From NCBI RefSeq assembly GCF_902686445.1, contig NC_062227.1, positions 22,994,777 through 23,058,776 of the forward strand: a DNA stretch of 64,000 bases. The letters are read 5' to 3'. The position numbers and the translations under genes are program-made. The notes under the pieces are model-generated. The model did no database searches and was not told where the DNA came from. It worked only from the letters and a program-made list of their open reading frames with translations. This stretch comes from Sciurus carolinensis (lineage: Eukaryota > Chordata > Mammalia > Rodentia > Sciuridae). Within the stretch, counting starts at the first letter, position 1, and every line of letters begins with the position of its first letter. This document shows, piece after piece, positions 23,915 through 36,662 of this stretch.

Positions 23915-24699
23915 TGATGTCTTTAAACATTCATCGTGGAGTATCCAAGGCCAGAAAACATAGAATGGAGCAAGTCCCCTTGTGGCAGGAATGATGATCG
24001 CATTTTCTTAGAGCTCTGGCAGAGCCTGGCTTGCTGGCTCCCATGCCCCACATGGGTACCATGAAAGGACAGACACTGGGCTTCACACCCGCTGACCCTA
24101 GGGAGATGTGCAGATTTGTGTTCAGTGTACATGTGCTGTGACGCGAGGAAGGCTGGGGAGCCCTGCCTTAGAGGACTAAGAAATCTTCGCTTAGTTAACA
24201 CCCAAGCCCTGTATCTCTTTGTTCCCAGCTTACCTTTCCCATATGATCGAGTGACTTTGCAAATGTGGGCTTGTACAAGTTGGCTCATGCTTTTCCTTCT
24301 GCACCCTCAAGATAAATCTGACATTTCTAATTGGCTGCCAGATGTGTCTCCTATCATTTTCACCTGTGTCCTCTCCTGATGCCTCTTACCATTGTCAGTT
24401 ATCTAGATTGTTAGCATATCGTTGGGCTTTTCTTTATCCCACCACCCCTGTATTTAGCCTGGTTGGGTCTTCATTCCATTGAATCTTTACTTTTGATTTC
24501 TCAAATATGTTGTCACTGCCACAGTCTGCCTTTATTGACCATGCCTCTCCAGGAAAGTGATTTCATGTCCTGGGTTTTTGATTCCCTCATCTGAAAATGA
24601 AGGGAGTTGGGAATCACATTTATTTACACATAATTTTGGAATTGAAACTGTATCTGGAAAGCCAGTTATTTCATGTACAAGTCATGTGAGTTTAGGGAG
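23915..24699. other. Unassigned sequence
   Basis: Two overlapping frames on opposite strands (23923-24288 minus, 24116-24379 plus) have no recognised domain. No repeat is recognised. Confidence 0.4.
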
Positions 24700-24845
24700 A
24701 AAGTGTATTCTCTCTAAAACCAGTTTCTTTATTTGGGAAGTGAATACAGTTTGTTCCTATAGAACAACTTACTCTGAGGATTAAGTGCATTTAGTGAGAT
24801 CCATCTTCACAGTGTGACCCACACAGTGCCAGACACCAAGGAGAC
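24700..24845 (+). mobile_element. Possible MIR SINE
   Basis: The order 'tctgaggattaagtgcattt' then 'cacacagtgccagacacc' resembles the MIR 3' half. Weak. Confidence 0.4.
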
Positions 24846-26520
24846 ATCTGGTACTCCCAAACCATCAAGAAAACCTCCATGCTTTGCATTCTAGAGCTTG
24901 GTTCTTCCTCTGTGAACAACTTCCTGACAGCTTCCTCTTTAAGTAATAGTAATCTCTTTCTTGATTTTTGGTATATCTTTGACATGGAATAAATAATGAC
25001 AAATGTACTGCCATTGTGGTGCAACTGCTGTGGGAACGGTGGACACCTGATTTGGTTGGGGTGGGTTGGGATGCTTAGGGAAGCCTTTGCTTAGGAAGTG
25101 ATGCATGAACTGAGACGTAAGGGTCACAGGAGCTTGCTCTGCAGTAAGAGGTTTCAAGGTTATTCCAGGGCAATGGATGTTTAGAGAGGAAAGTGTGACG
25201 CTTCAGAGTAACAACTATGACAAAGGTTCAGGATGTGAAGGGCCACTATGGCTCCCTCAGAGAAGGTGACAGTGTTCTGTCCCTTCTTGAATTTGGTATC
25301 TTGCATTATCCTTTGGCCAGAGCATAATCTCTCAGCTGTATATTTTTTTTCTCCACAGAGATTGCAAAACTCTCAAACACAGAGCCATGTGTGTGCTTAT
25401 TAGTTTTCTGACCTTTTAAGAGTAGATGAGTCTTGTCTACCAGGTGATAGATTCTTGCATTTAACCCTTGACTTCCTTGGGAACAGATGTATCCTGTGGT
25501 CAGCACATAGCCTGGCATGCATACTTTATTTATTATATTTGTTGACCAAATGACTTTTCTTTTTTGTATTTTCCAAATTTAGTATCACTTAGAATGTTTT
25601 TCTTCTCCCTCCTGTTCCCCTCCAACTTTCACACACATATAAAATCAACTTAATATTTTTTGGTTTCAAATCTTGTTGAAAACATCATAAAGATTACCCA
25701 AATTTCCTATAGAGGTCCATAAACCAAACTGAGTCTTACTGAATTTTTTTTTTTAAATTTCAGGATCTTACAAAGCTTGAATTGTGATTTTAAACATCTG
25801 TTTGTCTTTTATGACATTTTAGAAAAGTACCTATGATAGGCTGTGAGTGTATTCTTCTTTTTGTAAGGAGAATATTTTCTGTGATTTCTAGAAGTGGGAA
25901 TCACAGTTGTGCCTGGCTTTAGGTTTTATGAATGTTTGATATGAACTTGTGAATCATGGAAATAATGCTCAGGAGACTACCTACTCAGCTTAGATGTCAT
26001 TTGGCTTCTTAGTTATAGTCACTTGGTCAAAAATATATTCTCCATGCATTTGGTATCTTTGGATACTCTTGGTTTAAAATCCATTTTGTTTATTTTTTTA
26101 TTAATTCTTGATTTTATAACCCCTCTTTGAAGGAAAAAGTAATATAGGAGTTTAATGCTTTGTTGGGGAGGGCAGATTCCAGAAATATGGTAATAAATAA
26201 GGTATTGTGGAGCAGTTTTATAGATCTTTGGCTTAGTAGAATACAAGAGCTAGTTTTAGCCTTATGCATTTGATTGAAAATGTTTGGAAAATTTTAATAA
26301 TTTTATAAAATACTCAGATACTGAGAGTTAGTCAGTGATCTCTATCTTTATCCAATATTTGTGGGGAAAAAAAAAAGTCAAGGTGGATTAGAGTTCTCTT
26401 TTCCATGTAAGTCTATATTATTTTGAAGGTATAGAGGCAGATATTTTCCTTTATATGCTTTTCTTTTGTACATTTTAAGAACCACCATTAAGTATGAAAT
26501 AAGCTTGGAAAACAGACACA
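24846..26520. other. Unassigned sequence
   Basis: No gene or named repeat recognised. Confidence 0.45.
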
Positions 26521-26524
26521 TCCT

Positions 26525-26710
26525 GATTTGATTGCTAGTTTCTGTCGTTCACCTCAGTAATCCTGAGAAACTTCTATTACCTGTCCAAGTTTTAGTGTGC
26601 TCATCAATTAAATGAGTGCAGTTCTTCCCATATGAAAGGTTTGCTGAGCATGAGTATTGAGAGAGATTTGGTACATGCTACACAGGAAGTGATCAGTAAA
26701 TTTAAAACTC
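26525..26710 (+). mobile_element. Possible MIR SINE
   Basis: The order 'ttctattacctgtccaagtt', 'gtgctcatcaattaaatgag', 'gtacatgctacacaggaagt' follows MIR with heavy divergence. Confidence 0.4.
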
Positions 26711-26844
26711 TGTACTCATTCTCTTTCCATAACATACACAAGGTTTAAATCCACAGGACGAGTTCATATGTATCTGCAGACTAAGAGTAGTACTTCCCTT
26801 AACAAGTTTTAAATAAAATTCTCTTCTCTTTAAAATGCCCTTTT

Positions 26845-26972
26845 TAGGGCTGAGTTTGTGGCTTAGTGGTAGAGTGCTTGCCTAGCATGCATGAGGTGCT
26901 GGGTTAGATTATCAGCACCTTATATAAATCAATAAATAAGTAAAAAAAAGGTCCATTTTTATTTTGAAAAAA
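26845..26972 (+). mobile_element. ID SINE, long-tail form, with target-site duplication
   Basis: ID core 'tgtggcttagtggtagagtg' and 'gaggtgctgggttagattat', then a tail containing 'ggtccatttttatttt'. An exact 14-bp direct repeat, TAAAATGCCCTTTT, flanks it at 26831-26844 and 26973-26986. Confidence 0.93.
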
Positions 26973-26986
26973 TAAAATGCCCTTTT

Positions 26987-28298
26987 AAAAAATTTTCGAT
27001 GCATATCATTTTGCTTTGGCTGTATTTGCTAAAGTTTGTTGTGGAATAATACTATTTTCTGCTGCCTTTATTTATAATTCCATTTTATTTTTGGCTACAT
27101 ATATACTATTTCATTTTGGGACCTATTGCACTGTTGGATTTTGGCTTTACTTACCTTTCCCTGTTCCCCTTTTGGCTCATCTCCTCCCATTTCATTTTGG
27201 CACCACTGACATGTATGCTGTGGGTCTGTCCTTGTGCATCTTTCCTGATGCAGTATTCCTTTACTCTTTTTGTTTTCAAAATGACAAGTGTATATTTTCA
27301 AATGTGAAAATACTTTAGAACTTCTGGTAAAATATAGATTAGTTGACATTTTAAGTCTTAGCCTCTGTTGTGCAGTTCTGTTTGGTTTTCTATTTCTTCT
27401 TTACCCTTTTTGTTATATACCTCATAGTTTTTTGTCCTCGATGAATGATTATTAAGAATCATAATATGCACATCTCTGTACTGAATCTTGTACCAAGAAG
27501 TTTAAAGAGACCCTGTGCAATACCCAATATTTCATGTGCTTATTATAGACCATGTTTCATAGAATACAAGTTGTCTTTTTCTAGGTACTTGAATGTAAAA
27601 TAAATGCAGATACAGAGCTCAGGTACACAGTCGAATAATGTGTGAGTGTGTGAAACAAATATGAGCAGGGTGCACCGTAGACCAGCCTTCTGGTTCCCAA
27701 GATGTGACCCTTCCATCCTGTCTGCCTTGTCTCTGAAGATTGAAATGTCAGCTTTCTTTCCATATTACCTATAATAATTGCCAGTTGGTTGTGCCACTTT
27801 CCAAGCAGGTAGAGTCTTTGATTCAGTAGGCAGTCACACTATCTGTGATGGCCTCTTTGCAGCTGTGTGGCTTTGTTCTTTCAGTCTGTTCTCTCCAGCA
27901 ATAAGCAAAAAGAATAGACAGGATTGGTTTTGGGGATCCCAGGAAACACAGGGGAAGAATGCACTTCCCTTTGTGGAGGCCAAAGGGAGACAAAGCTGGT
28001 TCTTGGCAGCTGGATGTGGAGCTGTGACTTCTTGCAGCCAATGATAAGGTTAATGCAGGTAATATGGGGTGATCAGTGGAGAACTCAGGCTGCACAGGTG
28101 ACCAAGGGAGTCCAGTGATCCTAGAGTGACTGTTCCTGTGACCCAGTCCTGTCTGTGTTCCTTTTCTCAGACCCCTGCTACAGCGGGCTTCTGCAGTCTT
28201 CCAAGTACTAATTTCCTCTCTGATGAAGTGCTCTTCCATTTAAATTTACCAGGGTATAATTTGTGATATTTGGATCCTACAGCGTGAAGAAAATAATC
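26987..28298. other. Unassigned sequence
   Basis: Contains overlapping frames on both strands around 27016-27349 and 27778-28239, none with a known domain. No repeat named. Confidence 0.4.
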
Positions 28299-28376
28299 AG
28301 CCTCGGGGTGTGGCTCAGTAGTACAGCACTTGTCTAGCATGCATGAGGCCCTGGGTTCAATCCCCAGAACCCCAGG
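28299..28376 (+). mobile_element. ID SINE
   Basis: Core 'ggtgtggctcagtagtacag' to 'gccctgggttcaatccccag'. The A-rich tail is replaced by a G-rich stretch, so the tail is degraded or rearranged. Confidence 0.85.
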
Positions 28377-28614
28377 GGTTGGGTTGGGAAGGGGAGTGAA
28401 AACCAGACAAATCAAACAACTAGCAGTTGTTGGTGGACACAACTCTTCAGGAAGAAATAGAATTATTAGTGAAAATACAGACAAAGCAGAAATCTCCCTA
28501 CAAAAAGACTGGCCAGAAAGATCCAACCTAGGCTCTATTAGAAGGGAGTATGAAAGTTTAGGGTTGAATGGAGAAGTTACCAAGTTTATTCTAATGGGTA
28601 AGTAAAACACAAAG
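28377..28614. other. Unassigned sequence
   Basis: Sits between an ID element and L1 pieces; no clear match. Confidence 0.35.
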
Positions 28615-28735
28615 ATTGTACATGTGAATGGGGTACCTGTGATATTTTGATACATGTATAGATTGTGTAATCAGGTTAAACATATCTACATTCTCAACTA
28701 TTTAGCACTTCTTTATGGTGAAAACATTTAGAATC
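28615..28735 (-). mobile_element. Old L1 3' end fragment
   Basis: Plus text 'gtgatattttgatacatgta' at 28640-28659 is the complement of the old L1 3' terminus. The same landmark recurs in another form at about 56001-56020. Confidence 0.6.
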
Positions 28736-28868
28736 CTTTCTTGGGATTACATCAAACTAAACAGCTGCTGCACAGCAAAGAAAATCATCACAGTGAGGAG
28801 ACAACCTGCAGAATTAGAGAAAATATTTGCAAACTACATATCTGAGAAGGGGTTAAGGTCCAGAATAC

Positions 28869-29067
28869 AGCCAGGTGTGGTCATGGACACCTATAATCCC
28901 AGTGACTCAGGAGGCTGAGGCAGAAAGATCACAAGTTCAAAGCTGATTCAGCAGCTTAGTGAGATTCTGTCTCAAATAAAAAAATAAAAAAAGCTGGGGA
29001 TTGTAGTTCAGTGGTTAAATGCCCCTGGGTTCAGTCCTTGGTTAAAAAAATAAAAAACTCAAAAAAA
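28869..29067 (+). mobile_element. B1-dID dimeric SINE
   Basis: B1 half 'acctataatcccagtgactc', linker of A-rich sequence, ID half 'ctggggattgtagttcagtg' and A-rich tail. Nested in an L1M. Confidence 0.87.
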
Positions 29068-29148
29068 CCCAGAATATATAAGGAACTCGAAAAATTCATT
29101 TGTGAAAAAATCCCTTAATAGTCCAGTTTAAAAATGGGAAATGGGAGA

Positions 29149-29231
29149 TAGCTGGGGATGTGGCTCAGTGGCAGAATGCTTGCATGCTGAACACCCTGGG
29201 TGTGCTTCCCTGCATGTGCACATGCATGCAG

Positions 29232-29273
<42 letters not shown>

Positions 29274-29282
29274 CAATAAAAA
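29149..29282 (+). mobile_element. ID SINE with a CA-repeat tail
   Basis: The ID core 'ctggggatgtggctcagtgg' is followed by a diverged B-box side and then an alternating CA tract (about 29234-29270) in place of the poly-A tail. Confidence 0.75.
29234..29270. repeat. (CA)n microsatellite
   Basis: An uninterrupted CA dinucleotide run of about 18 units in the tail of an ID SINE. Confidence 0.95.
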
Positions 29283-29682
29283 TTAGGTTGTAGATTGAAA
29301 TAGTCATTTCTCAAAAGAAACTTAGAAATGGCTAACAGGTATGTGATAAAAAATGCCCACCATTATTGATCATCAGGGAAATGCAAATCAAGTCAGATAG
29401 CATCTGATTAGTAAGAATGACCATTATCAAACAGACAAATGGTAACAAGTGGTGCTGGCAGAAGATAGAGAAAAGGGAACCCTTGTGCACTCTTGGTGGG
29501 ACTGTAAATTAGTATAGCCATATGGAAAATAGTATGAAGTTTCTTTAAAAATTAAAAATAGAACTATCCTATGATACAGCAATCCCACCAGTAGGTATCT
29601 ATCCAGTGGAAATGGAATCAGTATGTAAAAGAGATACCTGGAGTCCCATGTTCATTTCAGCACTGTTCACAATAACTAAGAA

Positions 29683-29846
29683 GTCCTTGAACTCATTAAT
29701 AGATACAGAAGATTTGGTACATATATGCCATTGAATACTCTGCAACCACAAGAATGAGTAAACTCATATGTCCTTGAACTCATTAATAGATACAGAAGAT
29801 TTGGTACATATATGCCATTGAATACTCTGCAACCACAAGAATGAGT
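29683..29846 (+). repeat. Tandem duplication, 87-bp unit
   Basis: Unit 1 starts at 29683 ('gtccttgaactcattaatag') and unit 2 at 29770. At least 77 bp of unit 2 is identical to unit 1 by eye. It lies inside an old, otherwise diverged L1 copy, so it is much younger than its host element. Confidence 0.93.
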
Positions 29847-30180
29847 GAAGTTGTATCATTTGCAGCAACATGGATGGAACTAAAGATCATTATGTGAAGT
29901 GAAATAAGCCAGTCATGGACAAATACCACCATCACTGGAGGTCAATCATATGCAGAATCTGAGAGTTGATCTCATAGAAGTTGAGAGCATCCTTAGCAGA
30001 GGTTGGAGAAGGCAGATGGGAGGGGTACAAGTTACAGTTAGATAGGACCAAAAAGTTCTGGTGTGCTATTGCACAGCAGTGTGACTGTTAATAGCAGGTG
30101 TGTACTCTGTATCTCATAAAAGTAGAAGAAATGACTTTGAATGATTTTGCCATAATTAAGTGATAAATGTTCAAGGTGTT

Positions 30181-31040
30181 TCATTTTAAAGGTTCTTTGA
30201 GGAGCTGATGTTTTGATTTTTTGGATCAACCTGGCTTTATATATACGAGAAGAGGAATAAGGAAATGGTGGCCGAACCTCTTGGAGTGTGAACAGGGAAG
30301 GCCTTCCTGGTCCAGCAGAGGACAAGGGCATGCATGGCCCACATAGAGGAATAGGTGCAGGCTGCGTAGCTCATTGAATGTGGGTTCAAAATAAAAGCAG
30401 GATTTGAGGGACCAGTACAAGAATTTAAATTTTGCTATCTGTGTTGACTTTTAAACTGATGGGAAACACAATTTACCTTGTCTCCATGTCGCATTTCATA
30501 AATGCCATTGGCCTGAAGTATGACCAAGTCTTTGTCTTCACAGAGTGGTATGTTCCAATGAGTCATATTTGTGCTCTCCCTCAAACTTTTGATTTGTGCA
30601 AGTTCCTCAATTTGCACAGTTTCCTTGCTGCCCAGGAGGCCAGGGAAGGGGTTTGAAGAATATGGATTGTAAGCCGAGGAGCTCCTGTGGCCATTCCCTT
30701 TTCAATACAAAACTTGCTCTCCCTCTAGTCTTTCTCTTGCCCAGGGGTAATTTGCACAACTTTGTTCCACTTTGAATTCTTTGTAAGATTTGTCTTCATT
30801 TCCTCTGTTCTATCAGATTCCTGTATTTCCATGTACTGTTGGGCCAGACACCATTGTCTCCATCTTAATGTGTGGGACAGAAGCTGCTATTCCAGCTTTG
30901 ATATTAATTTCCTTTCTAGCACAGCATTTCTGAGCTGGGGTGCATTAGCATTTCTTTTCAATTTTGAAGAGAGATTGAGCACCCTTGCCATGTGTCTGTG
31001 CTTTCTTTCCTCTCCCCTCCTCCTCTTCTCCCCTCCCGCC
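30181..31040. other. Unassigned sequence with a pyrimidine-rich tract
   Basis: A C/T-rich run at about 31004-31045 leads into the next ID element and is its diverged tail complement. Otherwise nothing is recognised. Confidence 0.4.
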
Positions 31041-31045
31041 TCCTT

Positions 31046-31121
31046 CTTTTGTGCTGCTTGGAATGAAACCAGGGTCTTGCTCATACTAGGCAAGTCTCTA
31101 ACCCTGAATTACTCCCCAGCC
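31046..31121 (-). mobile_element. ID SINE
   Basis: Complement of a diverged ID core: 'tggaatgaaaccagggtctt' to 'ctgaattactccccagccc'. It lies just upstream of the large L1. Confidence 0.75.
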
Positions 31122-31155
31122 CTGTGAGCTTCCTTGATGGTGCATGGTGATTGCT

Positions 31156-33565
31156 TTCAAAAGATAGTGCACCATGATCAAGTGGGTTTCATCCCAGGGA
31201 TGCAAGGTTGGTTCAACATCAGGAAATCAATAAATGTCATTCACCATATCAATAGACTCAAAGTTAAGAATCACATGATTATTTCGATAGATGCAGAAAA
31301 AGCATTTGATAAAATACAGCACCCCTTCATGCTCAAAACACTAGAAAAAATAGGGATAGTGGGAACATTCCTTAACATTGTAAAGGCCATCTACGCTAAA
31401 CCCATGGCTAATATCATTCTAAATGGTGAAAAACTGAAAGCATTCCCTCTAAAAACTGGAACAAGGCAGGGATGCCCTCTCTCACCACTTCTATTCAATA
31501 TCGTCCTTGAAACTCTAGCCAGAGCAATTAGACAGACCAAAGAAATTAAAGGGATACGAATAGGAAAAGAAGAACTCAAACTATCCCTATTTGCTGATGA
31601 TATGATGGTATACTTAGAGGAACAGGAAATTCCACCAGAAAACTTTTAGATCTCATAAGTGAATTCAGTAAAGTAGCGGGATATAAGATCAATGCACATA
31701 AATCTAAGGCATTTTTATACATAAGCGATGAATCTTCAGAAAGAGAAATTAGGAAAACTACCCCATTCACAATAGCTTCGAAAAAAATAAAGTATTTGGG
31801 AATCAATCTCACAAAAGAGGTGAAAGACCTCTACAATGAGAACTACAGAACACTAAAGAAAGAAATTCAAGAAAACCTTAGAAGATGGAAAGATCTCCTA
31901 TGTTCTTGGATAGGAAGAATTAATATTGTCAAAATGGCCATACTACCCAAAGTGCTATACAGATTCAATGCAATTCCAATTAAAATCCCAATGATGTACC
32001 TTACAGAAATAGAGCAAGCAATTATGAAATTCATCTGGAAGAATAAAAAACCCAGAATAGCTAAAGCAATCCTTGGCAGAAAGAGTGAAGCAGGGGGTAT
32101 CGCAATACCAGATCTTCAACTCTACTACAAAGCAATAGTAACAAAAACGGCATGGTATTGGTACCAAAATAGAAAGGTGGATCAATGGTACAGAATAGAG
32201 GACACGGACACAAACCCAAATAAATACAATTTTCTCATACTAAACAAAGGGGCCAAAAATATGCAATGGAGAAAAGAGCCTCTTCAACAAATGGTGCTGG
32301 GAGAATTGGAAATCCATATGCAACAGAATGAAACTAAACCCATATCTCTCACCATGCACGAAACTAAACTCAAAATGGATTAAGGATCTCAGAATCAGAC
32401 CAGAGACCTTGCATCTTATAGAAGAAAAAGTAGGTCCAGAGCTTCAACATGTCGGCTTAGGACCAGACTTCCTCAACAGGACTCCCATAGCACAAGAAAT
32501 AAAAGCAAGAATCAATAACTGGGATAGATTCAAACTAAAAAGCTTTCTCTCAGCAAAGGAAACTATCAGCAATGTGAAGAAAGAGCCTACAGAGTGGGAG
32601 AAAATCTTTGCCAATCATACTTCAGATAGAGCGCTAATCTCCAGAATCTATAAAGAACTCAAAAAACTCTACACCAAGAATGTAAATAATCCAATTGACA
32701 AATGGGCTAAAGAAATGAATAGACACTTCACAGAAGAAGATATACAAGCAATCAACAAACATATGGAAAAATGTTCAACATCTCTAGTAATAAGAGAAAT
32801 GCAAATCAAAACCACCCTAAGATTCCATCTCACCCCAATTAGAATGGCGATTATCAAGAATACAAGCAACAACAGGTGTTGGTGAGGATGTGGGGAGAAA
32901 GGTACACTCATACATTGCTGGTGGGACTGCAAATTAGTGCAGCCACTCTGGAAAGCAGTGTGGAGACTCCTTAGAAAACTTGGAATGGAACCACCATTTG
33001 ACCCAGCTATCCCACTCCTTGGCCTATACCCAAAGGACTTAAAATCAGCATATTACAGAGATACAACCACATCAATGTTCATAGCTGCTCAGTTCACAAT
33101 AGCCAGATTGTGGAACCAACCTAGATGTCCTTCAATTGATGAATGGATAAAGAAAATGTTTTATATATATACAATGGAATATTACTCAGCCATAAAGAAT
33201 GATAAAATTATGGCATTTGCAGGCAAATGGATGAAACTGGAGAATATCATGCTAAGTGAGATAAGCCAATCTCAAAAAACCAAAGGAAGAATGATATCGC
33301 TAATAAGTGGATGATGACACATAATGGGGGGTGGGAAGGGTTAGTGTTGGGGTTGGAGTTGGGTTTAGAGAGGGGGGCAGGAATGGAGGAAGGAAGGACT
33401 GTATAGATGGAGGGGAGGGGTGGGAGGGGAGGGGGGAAGGGAAAAAATGGCAGAATGAATCAAACAACATTATCCTATGTAAATTTATAATTACACAAAT
33501 GGTATGCCTTTACGCCATGTACAGACAGAGAAACAACATGTATCCCATTTGTTTACAATAATAAA
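31156..33565 (+). mobile_element. Young L1, 5'-truncated: reverse-transcriptase half of ORF2 plus 3' UTR
   Basis: L1 ORF2 normally encodes an endonuclease and a reverse transcriptase that copy L1 RNA at a nicked target. This copy begins inside the RT domain ('[16 protein letters not shown]') and keeps the catalytic FADD box at 31590-31601 and the C-terminal part to 'RMISLISG' near 33310. The endonuclease and ORF1 are missing, which is the usual 5' truncation. Three lesions break the frame: a one-base shift near 31617-31626, an apparent two-base loss near 32277, and an in-frame TGA at 32883-32885. The 3' UTR is a G-rich tract followed by 'tttacaataataaaaatg'. I found no convincing flanking duplication. 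Confidence 0.93.
33320..33440 (+). repeat. G-rich tract of the L1 3' UTR
   Basis: Runs of G with short TTAG/TTGG spacers, for example 'gggaagggttagtgttgggg'. Polypurine, G4-prone tracts are known in mammalian L1 3' UTRs. Confidence 0.8.
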
Positions 33566-33569
33566 AATG

Positions 33570-35274
33570 TTAAGTTAGGTTTCTCTAGTTGTGCTTCTGA
33601 TTCGAATTGAAAAAGCAAATAAACAGTCAGTTCAAGGCATCTGTAAACTTGCCTAGTGTAATTTATTCCCTCTCCAAATGCTCTTGCTTAGCATGCTCAG
33701 TTTGTCCAGGATTGATTCTTTTGGCAGAATTATTGACAGTTGATCCTAGGAATGAGTTTTCTCTGGTATCTATTTAAAGAAATTAATCTCACTTCTCTGT
33801 GCCTCTCTTTCATTATCTCCTTTCTGTAATCAAATCTTCACTTAATAAATTTATAAACAATCTTTAGTGGTGTTGAGATGTCAGTGCTCTTTGGCTATAA
33901 AATTCATAGATGTCATCTAATGTGTCTATTTTCTTAAAGATGCAATTGTCTTATATAGTATATATCTAAGTAGCATTTGTGAAATAGTCATCCTGGTGAG
34001 GTTTTATACAAATTATTCCAAGAGGAAAACCTGCCTCTTTGGGGTTAGTATACCAAGGGCCATTGTTCTGCTTCTGCCTTGTCTACCTCTGGGACTACAG
34101 GCCATTCACTTCATTCCAAGTCCTGCTCTTATTTGTAAGAGGCAATAATGTTTCTTCCCTCCTTTGTCACCAGGCTGTTGTGATGGCCATGTTGAATCAT
34201 GAATGTAGCAGTGTGAAAATCCCATTCCTTCCAGGGTAATCCCCAGTCTGGAGCAGCACATTCTCAGCTATCTGTAGCCTTATCTACAGCCACTCTTTGT
34301 TATTATTTGTGCTGAGATAAACTTTTATTTCATGCATGCATAGTGGCCTCCTCACAACACTCTGTGCTTTCTGGAATGTAGTATCTGTGCCTCAAAAGTC
34401 CACCAACTTCCCAGCCACACCTTACATGCCTTCTTCCCTATGCATTCTCCCTGGTCTCTCCTCATTTGAAATAGCCTCAGCATGTTCTTTTCACAGTGTT
34501 GAATTGTATTTGGTTGGGTATGTGTCCTATATTCCTAACTAAAGTCTAAGGTTAGGATCCTATGCTTCGGTATCTCTTCCCACACTAAGAATGCACTGGT
34601 ATGCATCAGGAGAGCTGAATGTTGACTCACTTGCTTGGATAAGTCAGGTAAATCCCAGGCCTCATTTTCCATATTTGCATAGGACTTTGTGTTCTATCTA
34701 AGGTCCCTTTTATCTTTGACATTCAGGATGACATGGCTGTGCTCCTGCATAGATGTATAAGTGGGATAGTCTTCAGTCTCAGTACAGACAAATAAGGGGT
34801 GACCTCCTGTGCACTTGGTAGCAGGAGCTGCTTCTATTGTGAGCCTTGTTGGGAGGTCAAACACTGTGCAGAATGTTGAGAGGGACAGTCTCCTTTATAT
34901 GAGAATTATGGGGATTCAGTGAACAGCTAATGACCTGGAAATAGCCAGGGGGCTAGTACCTTTTATGGCAGTGGTCTCAGTTTTCTGGGAAGGGCCTCCA
35001 GGTCAATGCACAGGAGAGTCCAAGGTCCTGATGTGCACAGAGCAGGGCTGTGTGTGCAGGGTGTGGGAGTGTGGAGAGTGGGTGGGCTGTACTGTATACC
35101 ACTGGAGATGCCCACCAGTCATGTGGAGATGGCGGATCTGGGCTCCTCAGAGAGTGAAGAGAGTACTGGGGCACTGATCTGGGAATCAGATGATGACTGG
35201 AGAGGATAGGAAAAACAGCCATAGTGGAGGAACATTCTCCCTTCAGCTAGCTTCAGGATTGCTGGGGAAGTATC
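33570..35274. other. Unassigned sequence
   Basis: No gene or named repeat recognised. Overlapping frames at 34965-35222 on both strands reflect locally higher GC and show no known domain. Confidence 0.4.
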
Positions 35275-35400
35275 CTAAAATTCAGAACCTCAGCCTCACT
35301 CCCAGTGATTTTGGTTTCATAAAACTAGCCTGGGACTCAGTATCTGTGTAGTAATAAATAGTCCCAGTAATTCTGATGCAGGCAGCCAGTGAACGTCCCT
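35275..35400 (-). mobile_element. MER5A-like DNA transposon fragment
   Basis: Text such as 'cagcctcactcccagtgatt' and 'agtaattctgatgcaggcag' resembles MER5A (hAT-Charlie) in its usual order. The terminal inverted repeat is recognisable only at one end. Confidence 0.5.
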
Positions 35401-36570
35401 TTGAGTAAATGCCACATTGCTCCAGAGAACCTTCTAGCCCAAGGAATTGTAAGATTTGCACAGATGTACATTTGTTCTGAGGAGACAGATCATGGTCAGT
35501 TCTTTTCAATTTCTCAAGGAAGTCCATCAGCTCCCCAAAATTTCAGAATCACTGAGCTCAGAGACTCAGGACTATTGGAGGTCAGTAATCTTTGAGGAAA
35601 CATTTGGTGAGAATAGGAAAAGGTATTTTCAGGGATCCTCCTGTAAACACATGAGGGAAACCAGAGCTTACCACCCAATTTGTAAGTTGGGATTATGTTT
35701 GGGTTAATATTTCAGTGTTTAGAGAGTTTGTACTGTTTAGTGAATTTAGTGATTTAACAGTTTATGTGTAATAGGTTTTTCCCCCCAAGAAACAACTCAA
35801 GTCCACTTTTTTTTTTTTTTCTGACCTGATTAAAACTTCTGGTTTCCCTCTGGGTTTTATTTTTTAATTCTGAAGTTAGCAGTATCTGGAAGTGAAGTAG
35901 AATTTGGTTTTTATTGAGAATTATTAGTAATGGAGCCACATTTTGTTCTCCTGTGGTTAAGGTCATCTCTGCAATTCTGTGATAAGTATCTCTGTGAGAT
36001 TTATAGAGCATGTGGGAAGAGGCTGCAATGGATAGAACTTGGTTTTTACTCCCAAGCCATGAATTTTTACATCAGTTCAGGGTACTGTTGAAAAGTGGTA
36101 CATGCTCCCTCATTTCCTCTAAACCCAGGGTACAATGAGTGTGCTATTGATAGTGGGAGATTCAGTCCTGCAAAGGGGATGCAGCACCTCTGGCAGAGGG
36201 ACTCTGGTGGGAGATGTGTTTCCTAGCCTTGGCTGTGGTGGAGACATCTGCTGCTTACATTAGCTGGGGATTGTGGCTTCCATGGTACCACTTTTCATTA
36301 TTGGTTGGAACATTTCAGAAATTGAGCTGGTCTATTAAGCTTCTTGTAGACAAATTTATGACCCCATGAAAGGTTACTGTTCTTTAAGACTGATCAATAT
36401 TGTATTGATCTACAAAGGTGTATTCTTTATACATGAGGTACCTGCACTAGATTACATACTATTAAAGATGAGAATCCAGTGTGGCCAAGGCCAAACACAG
36501 TCTTAAAGAGCATTCCATAAGAAAAAAAGATATAGGCCATGTATAATTAACTATAAAATTACACTCAGAC
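35401..36570. other. Unassigned sequence
   Basis: Nothing recognised apart from a T-run near 35805-35820. Confidence 0.4.
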
Positions 36571-36662
36571 TGGCTGAGGATGTAGCTCAGTGGTAGAGTG
36601 CTTACCCAGCATGCACAGGGCCCTGGGTTCTATCCCTAGCAGTGCAGCAACAGCAACCAAAA
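36571..36662 (+). mobile_element. ID SINE
   Basis: Core 'ctgaggatgtagctcagtgg' to 'gccctgggttctatccctag', then a CAG/CAA-rich tail ('agtgcagcaacagcaaccaa'). Confidence 0.87.

Larger units (their letters stand above)
28736..30180 (+). mobile_element. Old L1M 3' region with two nested SINEs and a tandem duplication
   Basis: ORF2-end landmarks are in order: 'gagaaaatatttgcaaacta' (28818), 'gaaatgcaaatcaagtcaga' (29379), 'gtgcactcttggtgggactg' (29485), 'acaataactaagaagtcctt', 'gcaacatggatggaactaaa' (29865) and the 3' UTR to about 30180. SINEs at 28869-29067 and 29149-29282 interrupt it. An 87-bp unit is duplicated at 29683-29846. Confidence 0.8.

Noticed and set aside
31134..33314. Intact L1 capable of mobilisation
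   Set aside because: ORF1 and the endonuclease are missing and ORF2 has two frameshifts and a stop.
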